A DNA stretch of 10,502 nucleotides, from NCBI GenBank assembly GCA_030601715.1, contig JAUWBL010000019.1, positions 1 through 10,502 on the forward strand. The letters are read 5' to 3'. Origin of the DNA: Candidatus Geothermarchaeota archaeon. Its GTDB lineage: Archaea; Thermoproteota; Nitrososphaeria; Geothermarchaeales; JAUWBL01. Under the pieces are notes generated by a model. It did no database searches. It saw nothing but the letters and a program-made list of their open reading frames with translations, and was not told where the DNA came from. Every line of letters starts with the position of its first letter. Position 1 is the stretch's first letter. This document shows, one piece after another, positions 5,618-10,502 of this stretch. A program made the translations under genes and the position numbers.

Positions 5618-7516
5618 CTAGACAGCCAACAAGGGGGCCGCGCGGCGCCTCAGCAAGAGGTTTGCCCCCACGATCATGATGAACTGTAGGGACATAAGGA
5701 TTACACCCATCGCGGCGGCGGCAGGCGGGCCTCCAGCTAGGGAATTGAGAGTATCGAGCATCTTCCACGTCATAGGTGCTGACGCGTGGTGGGCGTCGCC
5801 AAGGACGATCCCCGTGCTGACTTCCGACATGCTGTAGACGAACGAAAGCATCGCCCCCGCCAAAACATTGACGAAAACAAGGGGCACGGTGATGGTGAGG
5901 AATGTCCTAGTCTTGCTCGCGCCCACATTGACCGCGGCTTCCTCCAGTGCTTCATCCGTCTGCTCTATGCCGGAGAAAACGGTGCGCACCGTGAAGGGAA
6001 ATTTCCGGATGGTGTAGGCGACGATAAGCATAGGTCCCGCACCTGCTAGCGGCGATATGGGGGTCTTGATGAACACTAGGAGGAGGCCCGTCGCTATCAC
6101 TATTCCTGGAATAGCTATCGGCATGGTGACGAGGGAATCGATCGCCCCCATGCCGAAGATCTTCTTCCTCGAAACGAGATAGGCGGCACTGACCCCAAGG
6201 AGGACGATGATTAGTGTAGCTACGCTTGCATAGGTCAAGCTATTTGCGATAGAACCAAGCGTGAGTGGTTCCCCGAGGACATAGGCGAAGTTGTCCAAGG
6301 TGAACTGCTCGGGGAAGGGCGTCGTGGTCCAGCGTCCTGCAAAAGCTAGCAAAACAACCCCCAAATGAGGCAGAGTCGCGAAAAACAGAAGGGCGAGGCA
6401 GAACAGAGTGACGAGTAGAGCGACCTTTCTGCTTAGAACCCTTGTCCTAGGTCTCCAGATTCCGCCTTTCGTGAGCATCGCGTATCTTCTTAAACTCACG
6501 TATTTCCGAACCACCAGGAACACGGCGAGGGATATGGTCAGAAGTATGAGCGCAAGGGCAGTGGCCTCCTGCGTGATGAGTCCAACGGGGCTGAACATTT
6601 TTTGGAAAATCTGCAGTGTCATCACCTTACTAGCGTTGGTTCCTTGGAAGACGATAGGCGTCCCCAGATCCTCCAGACTCAGGATGAAAACAAGCAGGGC
6701 CCCGGCCTCCAGGCCCGGCAAGGAGAGAGGGAGAGTGACCGACCTGAATAGCCTGAAGCCGGAGGCTCCCATGTTCTCGGCTTGCTCTTCCATGGTTGGG
6801 TCTATGTTGATTATTGCAGCGTAGGCTATGAGGAAGACTATAGGATAGAAGATCAGAGTTTGGACCATGACCAGGGCGGCCAGTCCGGTAATCTCGATCT
6901 TGAAGGGCAGAAAGTGGAGAAGGTCGTAGAAGATCGTGTTGAGGGTTCCCTCGGAGGCTATCATCCTCTTCAACCCTATGGCTCCAACAAACGGGGTTGA
7001 AAGAAGCGGTATCAGGAGTAGAATCCTGAGGATCTCTGATCCTCGGAACTTGTATCGGGCGAAGATGAACGCTAGGAGGAATCCGATGACTGAGGTGAAC
7101 ATCGTAGTGAGGATGGCTGTGTAGAGAGAGTTCGGTATGACTCCCATATCGAAGCCTTGTATGAAGATTGTGTCGCCCCCGACGATGTCGTAGAACCTTC
7201 CTCTTATCCCCTCCAACGCAACGAAGGGAAAGTCTGGGGTTAATCGCAAGGAGAGGGGGAAATAGAACGCGTCGCTGAAGATGAACTGAAACCAGCGAAC
7301 CGTGAAGGAGCCCGCCTCCATCACAGCGTTGAGAGTCACAGCGAAAAGAGGCACAAGCAGGAAGATCGAGAACAAGCCAACGACGGCCGCTAGCTGGGCC
7401 CAAGACAGAGGGTCCAACTGCCACCTGTAGTTCCTCAGCCCTCGACGAACTCTCTTCGCTGAGAAGATCTCTCGGAAGCCGTGAAGCCTATTCAGCAGTA
7501 ACCGGCGCACGGCCAA
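5618..7516 (-). CDS. Fused double-domain ABC permease (FbpB/ThiP-like)
   Basis: This 632-residue integral membrane protein contains two permease domains in one chain, as in iron(III) FbpB and thiamine ThiP transporters, so it probably supplies the whole channel. A basic cytoplasmic N-terminus (1-40) precedes the first membrane helix (about 41-64). A long loop (about 67-127) separates it from the next helices (128-153 and 163-181). The first EAA coupling loop is EEQAENMGASG... to TLP (243-263). After a basic linker (337-364) the second half repeats the pattern, and its EAA loop EEAAVNVGASK...TVP (525-545) is closer to consensus. Both loops keep the conserved glycine that contacts the ATPase. 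About 12-13 helices can be picked out. TTG 7516 is the apparent start; GTG two codons later is an alternative, and the ribosome-binding site is weak (GGGT). The gap to the binding-protein stop is 19 bases, which supports coupled translation in the operon. Confidence 0.92.
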   Translation of the reverse strand: MAVRRLLLNRLHGFREIFSAKRVRRGLRNYRWQLDPLSWAQLAAVVGLFSIFLLVPLFAVTLNAVMEAGSFTVRWFQFIFSDAFYFPLSLRLTPDFPFVALEGIRGRFYDIVGGDTIFIQGFDMGVIPNSLYTAILTTMFTSVIGFLLAFIFARYKFRGSEILRILLLIPLLSTPFVGAIGLKRMIASEGTLNTIFYDLLHFLPFKIEITGLAALVMVQTLIFYPIVFLIAYAAIINIDPTMEEQAENMGASGFRLFRSVTLPLSLPGLEAGALLVFILSLEDLGTPIVFQGTNASKVMTLQIFQKMFSPVGLITQEATALALILLTISLAVFLVVRKYVSLRRYAMLTKGGIWRPRTRVLSRKVALLVTLFCLALLFFATLPHLGVVLLAFAGRWTTTPFPEQFTLDNFAYVLGEPLTLGSIANSLTYASVATLIIVLLGVSAAYLVSRKKIFGMGAIDSLVTMPIAIPGIVIATGLLLVFIKTPISPLAGAGPMLIVAYTIRKFPFTVRTVFSGIEQTDEALEEAAVNVGASKTRTFLTITVPLVFVNVLAGAMLSFVYSMSEVSTGIVLGDAHHASAPMTWKMLDTLNSLAGGPPAAAAMGVILMSLQFIMIVGANLLLRRRAAPLLAV

Positions 7517-7535
7517 TGCGAGCTGTACCCTTTAC

Positions 7536-8975
7536 CTAGGATAGCAAGTCTCGGAGATGCTCAAGCAGCTCCGCATAGCGATTCCTCGCGGCGTCTCTCC
7601 AATGGCTGGTTATCTCCGAGGAAAACTGTGAGTTCTTCATGGCTTCGTTGATTGCCATGGCGTACTCAAGCGTGTAGGTGTGTTCCATCCCGTCTCCGAG
7701 CGGTGGAGACGGTTCCGTGAAGGTGAGGGGCCTGCCCATCTCGAGGGCGAGCTCCTCGAACTGATCGAGGGATATCTCTCCGTCCAAGTAGGCGCCGACA
7801 AGCTCACTCCAAAAGTCCACGAGGCTACCGTGCATGTCGGCGAAGACTGCGTCGAAGTAGTATCGGAAGCCAAACTCTACCTGCAACCACTTCGTGTCGT
7901 TGATCTGGATGCCCACGTAATCCAGAGTTCTCCGAAAATGCTCATAGAGTTCTGGTCTGGCTTGCCCTTCCGCTGTGTCCCACACATCCTCCCTCATAGG
8001 CATCCTGTTGATGTTGGGATCCAGCCAGATCTTCTGTCCCTCAACAGAGATGACCCACTTGATGAAGGCCTGTGCCGCATCCACATGCCTGCTTGTCCGC
8101 AGCAGAGCGATGGGGTCGGCGTTGGCGATCGATTCGCCTTGAGGTGTGACGTACTTCAGGTGAGGGTACTTCAGTTCGGAAGAGTACCCGTAGAAATCAA
8201 TTGCGATAGAGACGGCTACCTCGTTGTTCTCGACCTTGGTCTGGGCCTCCACGGAGCCTCCGGTGAATATGCCGTTGGCCGCGATCCTTGCCAGTATGCT
8301 CCAGCCCCTATCCCACCCGAACTTCTCCAGGATTATCTCGTAGATCCTTGTGTTGGAAGTCGAAGTCAAGGATCTCGCGTAGGCTATCTGGGGTTTGGGC
8401 AGGGTGGCCCCGAATTCGGGGCTAGCTAGGTCTTCCCAGAGGGCTGGCTCAGGAAGGCCGTATTCTGTCAGAATTACCATGTTGATGATGAAGCCGAACC
8501 CTCCTATCGCGGATCCGATCCAGAGAACCTCATCTTCGGATCCTCTTCTGATGGTTGGGGCGCCACCTACCTCCTGCATAATTTCCTCAGCCTCGGCGAG
8601 AAGCTCCGAGTCCTCTATTGCAGCGAGGAAACCGTCTACAACGAGGTCGTCGAAGAGCGTCGGTCCACCGCCCCAGGCAACATCTATGTCCCCCTGACCG
8701 TCGATGATGCTCCTCCAGTATGCCGGGGAGGGCGAGAGGAATTCGATGTTGCTAACATTGTGTTGCTGGGCCTCTTGGGATTGGAGGAATTCCTCCTTGG
8801 CCTTTCGTGTGAGGGTGGTGTCGTGTCTCGTGATTACCTTGAGCGTGATGCCTTCAGCCGGCTCTTCGTCACCGCTGGGACCGGGTAGAAGGAAATACGC
8901 GGCGGAAGCTGCCACGATGAGGACGATGAGGATGGCGGCTATCTGGACGTTCCTGCTCACGGCTTGTCTATTCAT
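7536..8975 (-). CDS. Membrane-anchored ABC solute-binding protein, C-terminally extended
   Basis: This 479-residue protein captures the substrate outside the cell and delivers it to the adjacent permease. An N-terminal hydrophobic segment (11-30, IAAILIVLIVAASAAYFLL) is followed by an acidic linker (GDEEPAEG). There is no lipobox cysteine, so an uncleaved membrane anchor is likely. The body follows the FbpA/AfuA-like type II binding-protein pattern: ITLKVITRHD (43-52), DIDVAWGGGP (97-105), IGGFGFIINMVIL (157-169), VAVSIAIDFYGYSSE (253-267), VTPQGESIANADPIALL (276-292) and VISVEGQKIW (308-317). Typical members end soon after that last block, whereas here about 150 more residues follow, including a tyrosine-rich FRYYFDAVFADMHGS (370-384). 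The substrate could be iron(III), a polyamine, thiamine or another small compound; sequence alone does not decide. NVS (73-75) and NDT (359-361) are N-glycosylation sequons. ATG 8975 is supported by GGTGA 9 bases upstream and by a TATA box. Confidence 0.9.
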   Translation of the reverse strand: MNRQAVSRNVQIAAILIVLIVAASAAYFLLPGPSGDEEPAEGITLKVITRHDTTLTRKAKEEFLQSQEAQQHNVSNIEFLSPSPAYWRSIIDGQGDIDVAWGGGPTLFDDLVVDGFLAAIEDSELLAEAEEIMQEVGGAPTIRRGSEDEVLWIGSAIGGFGFIINMVILTEYGLPEPALWEDLASPEFGATLPKPQIAYARSLTSTSNTRIYEIILEKFGWDRGWSILARIAANGIFTGGSVEAQTKVENNEVAVSIAIDFYGYSSELKYPHLKYVTPQGESIANADPIALLRTSRHVDAAQAFIKWVISVEGQKIWLDPNINRMPMREDVWDTAEGQARPELYEHFRRTLDYVGIQINDTKWLQVEFGFRYYFDAVFADMHGSLVDFWSELVGAYLDGEISLDQFEELALEMGRPLTFTEPSPPLGDGMEHTYTLEYAMAINEAMKNSQFSSEITSHWRDAARNRYAELLEHLRDLLS

Positions 8976-8984
8976 GAGGAGAAT

Positions 8985-9020
8985 TCACCAGCACATGATG
9001 GAAGATGAACGGTATATAAT
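8985..9020 (-). promoter_or_regulatory. Archaeal-type promoter and ribosome-binding site of the transporter operon
   Basis: On the - strand a TATA-like box ATTATATAC (centre about 9016) lies 41 bases before ATG 8975. GGTGA (8985-8989) lies 9 bases before the same ATG. With the usual spacing of about 26 bases, transcription would begin near 8990, giving a leader of about 15 bases. It sits between the T9 terminator of the upstream gene and the binding-protein start, where the operon promoter is expected. Confidence 0.65.
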
Positions 9021-9074
9021 CTTGGAAACTAGTCTCAGGAAGAACATCCGCTGGTCCTGTTTCGGTGAGAGAAC

Positions 9075-9109
9075 AAAAAAAAAGGGTTGGTGGAGGAGTC
9101 TATCTCCTC
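9075..9109 (-). terminator. T9 tract with small hairpin ending the GATase-like gene
   Basis: On the - strand nine consecutive Ts (9083-9075) begin 16 bases after the TAG stop (9102-9100). A perfect 6-bp inverted repeat (GAGGAG at 9093-9098, CTCCTC at 9104-9109) with a five-base loop spans the stop codon. A T tract of this length is a sufficient termination signal for archaeal polymerase. It separates this gene from the transporter operon promoter. Confidence 0.75.
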
Positions 9110-10131
9110 ACGTAGAGGGCGACGGCCACGATGATGACGATCACGATGATGATGCCTATTATCAGCGTTATGTCGAAGGCCGGCTTCTCGATGATCGTGG
9201 TTCCCCACTCGAAGGCGTTCATGACGAATTCGGGTCCGTCGAGCTCCACGCCGCTGTACTCCGAGTTGAAGGTGCCCCTGTCCCCTATCAGAGACTCGCC
9301 CGCGGCCAGGACCTTACTGAACCCTGGGCCCGTGTCCACTATCTCCGCTGCGACCATGCAGAAGCTCCCCTCTTGGCCGTTTGCCACGGCGTTGGGAGCG
9401 AACTGGTCGTGGTCGACTATGACCCCTGACGTCGACGTGGCTTGAAGGCACAGCAGGTTGTCATCCTCCAGATCCTGGACCTCGCCGTACTCGCTGTCCT
9501 CGAACGCAACCACGATGGTGGGACCGTGGAACAGAATCTTCGACACGCCGGAGTTTATCTCGGACGCGAAATCCTCTCTGTTGATTTGGCTGGACACTAC
9601 CCTGTAGGGGGCTCCAGCGTTTCCGTCCTCATCGGGATCCTCGACGGATGTAAACTCGATCCGTAGCCTGGCCCCGATGTCTTCGAAGATTATGTTCGGT
9701 TGCTCAGCCTTGAAGCCGACCCCAGTGTCCTCCAAGTATCCTTCGACGTAGTCGCTGTCGGATCCCGCCCAGAGGAACTTTCCGCCCTCCTCGAACCAGT
9801 TGGCTATGGCGGTGACTTCCGAACTCTTGAAGTTCTTAGAGGTGTCTCGGAGCTTTCCCAGCACCAAGGCATCGACTCCTTCGAGGGAGGTCGAAGTGAT
9901 CGAGGTCAGCTCCTTGACGCTGTATCCCTCTTGCGTGAGGTTGCCCTTCAAGTCGGCGAAGTATGCCTGAGAGTATTCGTCGCCAAAGTCCTTCACTCGA
10001 TATTCGCCAGCAATCTGCACTGTGTCGAAGGCGATCGTCTTCTCCTCTTGTCCACTAGAGATGGGGATCGCAGCTAGAGCCAGTGGCGCGATGAACAGTG
10101 CTATCACTAGAAACGGTGTAAACTTTCGCAA
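9100..10131 (-). CDS. Secreted, C-terminally membrane-anchored protein with GATase/DUF4350-like domain
   Basis: The 343-residue product is predicted to be displayed on the outer surface of the membrane. It has a signal peptide (MRKF then a hydrophobic run to about 21, likely cleaved near 24-27), a globular ectodomain and a terminal membrane helix (about 319-340) ending in VRR. Residues 50-135 contain the pattern YFADLKGNLTQEGYSVKEL ... VDALVLGK ... EVTAIANWFEEGGKFLWAG. Residues 272-312 contain KVLAAGESLIGDRG ... FVMNAFEWG. Together these resemble class I glutamine amidotransferase-like folds of the DUF4350/GldG type. The nucleophile elbow of true amidotransferases is not evident, so a binding rather than catalytic role is likely. 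C228 and C258 could form a disulfide, and NLT (64-66) is a possible glycosylation sequon. The start is TTG 10131, supported by AGGTAG 6 bases upstream and a TATA-like box. Proximity to the importer suggests, but does not prove, a shared role. Confidence 0.78.
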   Translation of the reverse strand: MRKFTPFLVIALFIAPLALAAIPISSGQEEKTIAFDTVQIAGEYRVKDFGDEYSQAYFADLKGNLTQEGYSVKELTSITSTSLEGVDALVLGKLRDTSKNFKSSEVTAIANWFEEGGKFLWAGSDSDYVEGYLEDTGVGFKAEQPNIIFEDIGARLRIEFTSVEDPDEDGNAGAPYRVVSSQINREDFASEINSGVSKILFHGPTIVVAFEDSEYGEVQDLEDDNLLCLQATSTSGVIVDHDQFAPNAVANGQEGSFCMVAAEIVDTGPGFSKVLAAGESLIGDRGTFNSEYSGVELDGPEFVMNAFEWGTTIIEKPAFDITLIIGIIIVIVIIVAVALYVRR

Positions 10132-10137
10132 GGGTAT

Positions 10138-10177
10138 CTACCTTACCATACAGGGAAAAAGCAGTTCTGTATTAAAG
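10138..10177 (-). promoter_or_regulatory. Promoter and ribosome-binding site of the GATase-like surface protein gene
   Basis: On the - strand CTTTAATAC (10177-10169) is a TATA-like box centred 42 bases before TTG 10131. AGGTAG (10143-10138) lies 6 bases before that start. The predicted leader is about 16 bases. The geometry is nearly identical to the promoter of the transporter operon, which strengthens both calls. Confidence 0.55.
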
Positions 10178-10179
10178 CT

Positions 10180-10192
10180 TTGCCAACGGCAA
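10180..10192. repeat. Inverted repeat TTGCC-N3-GGCAA next to the TATA box
   Basis: A perfect 5-bp inverted repeat with a three-base centre (TTGCCAACGGCAA on the + strand) ends 2 bases upstream of the TATA-like box of the surface-protein gene, covering the usual BRE position. It could be an operator for a dimeric regulator competing with TFB. Its short arms mean chance is not excluded. Confidence 0.35.
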
Positions 10193-10283
10193 GACTGGCG
10201 CTCTAAGGGAGGCAACTGCCCTTTATCTCTTCTCCGGGACCTGGCGATCGCAAAGGGACCTCCGCAATGAGTTCCCTCAATCG

Positions 10284-10502
10284 TCACCGTCTGAAAGAAC
10301 GTCGGTACAGGAGAGCCAGAGCAACGGCGACGGCCACGACGATCCCTACGAGAACTAATGTAGAGTCAATCACCGCAGGTTCAGAGTCACCCGATTCCCC
10401 GTCAACGAAAGTCAACGCAACTGGGCCGAAAGCGGCCTGCTGACCCAAGGCATCTTCGGCTCGTAGGCTGTAGTAGAGGCTTTCTTCTTCCACCGGGATC
10501 TG
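10284..10502 (-). CDS. Surface protein with fibronectin/CLCA-like segment and C-terminal membrane anchor (partial)
   Basis: The - strand frame enters from the right edge and runs 72 codons to TGA 10284; the start is outside the window. The first visible residues, QIPVEEESLYYSLRAEDALG and then QQAAFGPVALTF, have the alternating pattern and the YxxLRAxDxxG core. These are typical of the last strands of fibronectin type III-like domains at the end of CLCA-type and other surface proteins. An acidic linker (GESGDSEP) leads to a membrane helix (STLVLVGIVVAVAVALALLY) and a basic tail RRSFRR, so the protein is probably anchored by its C-terminus with the bulk outside. The same architecture is seen in the neighbouring GATase-like gene. 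The GTG at 10493 is not a credible start because the frame continues upstream with family-like sequence. No obvious T tract follows the stop. Confidence 0.7.
   Translation of the reverse strand, partial: QIPVEEESLYYSLRAEDALGQQAAFGPVALTFVDGESGDSEPAVIDSTLVLVGIVVAVAVALALLYRRSFRR

Larger units (their letters stand above)
10132..10283. other. Intergenic region between two surface-protein genes
   Basis: This region carries the promoter of the GATase-like gene and the adjacent inverted repeat. No T-rich terminator for the upstream partial gene was seen, so read-through into the GATase-like gene is possible. A short + strand open frame across 10022-10270 runs antisense into the neighbouring gene and has no family-like sequence. 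Confidence 0.45.

Noticed and set aside
4692..5621. 309-codon + strand open frame
   Set aside because: It is exactly antisense to the ABC ATPase, whose motifs are complete; long antisense frames are common in GC-rich coding DNA.
5604..5768. Upstream in-frame extension of the ATPase by 55 codons
   Set aside because: It lies within the end of the permease gene in another frame, and the sequence is unlike any ABC N-terminus; ATG 5603 gives the family-standard start.
7680..8429. 249-codon + strand open frame
   Set aside because: It is antisense to the solute-binding protein, with no recognisable motifs.
9128..9160. GATGAT/GATCAC-like repetitive stretch resembling a microsatellite
   Set aside because: It is explained by runs of Ile and Val codons in the C-terminal membrane helix of the GATase-like protein.
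10244..10251. GCGATCGC palindrome (HIP1-like octamer)
   Set aside because: It occurs once in an intergenic region; a single 8-mer does not support a cyanobacterial HIP1 signal.
1..10502. CRISPR array, insertion sequence, tRNA or rRNA
   Set aside because: No regularly spaced repeats, transposase-like frame with terminal repeats, or cloverleaf/rRNA-like sequence was seen by eye on either strand.

Overview
The window looks archaeal. Two promoters have TATA-like boxes centred about 41-42 bases upstream of the start codon, with purine-rich Shine-Dalgarno matches (GGTGA, AGGTAG, AGGAGA) close to the start. There is an uninterrupted T9 tract just after one stop codon. Surface proteins are anchored by single membrane helices, with no bacterial lipobox. 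At least four genes start with TTG. I cannot name the lineage. A cold-shock-domain protein, a GT4 glycosyltransferase and a ThiF-type E1 enzyme are compatible with several archaeal groups, and a bacterial origin is not strictly excluded.

Layout, left to right. (1) Positions 1-72 hold the last codons of a cold-shock-domain protein on the + strand, followed by a strong hairpin and T-rich tract. (2) A gene-poor spacer leads to an N-terminally truncated DUF5131 (phage Gp37/Gp68-type) gene on the - strand. It sits 2 bases downstream of an intact GT4 glycosyltransferase. (3) Divergent from the glycosyltransferase is a + strand ThiF/MoeB/UbaA-type adenylyltransferase with both zinc CxxC pairs and the catalytic cysteine. 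(4) It meets, stop codon to stop codon with no gap, a - strand gene for an unrecognised, probably all-helical 393-residue protein. (5) That gene is the last of a likely four-gene - strand operon, read right to left: membrane-anchored solute-binding protein, fused double-domain permease, ATPase, helical protein. The transporter is of the iron(III)/polyamine/thiamine-like importer class; its substrate cannot be read from sequence. (6) Upstream of the operon, with its own promoter and terminator, is a secreted, C-terminally anchored protein with a GATase/DUF4350-like fold. (7) The right edge has the C-terminus of another surface protein with a fibronectin/CLCA-like segment and a terminal membrane helix.

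How the genes may work together: positions 3315-10502 read as a membrane and cell-surface module in which an importer is flanked by two anchored surface proteins and one cytoplasmic helical protein of unknown role. The left part (glycosyltransferase, DUF5131 remnant, ThiF) is a set of unrelated housekeeping or accessory genes. I see no CRISPR array, insertion sequence, tRNA or rRNA. The items most worth a second look are the headless DUF5131 gene, the helical protein tied to the transporter operon, the C-terminally extended binding protein, and the palindrome against the TATA box of the surface-protein gene.
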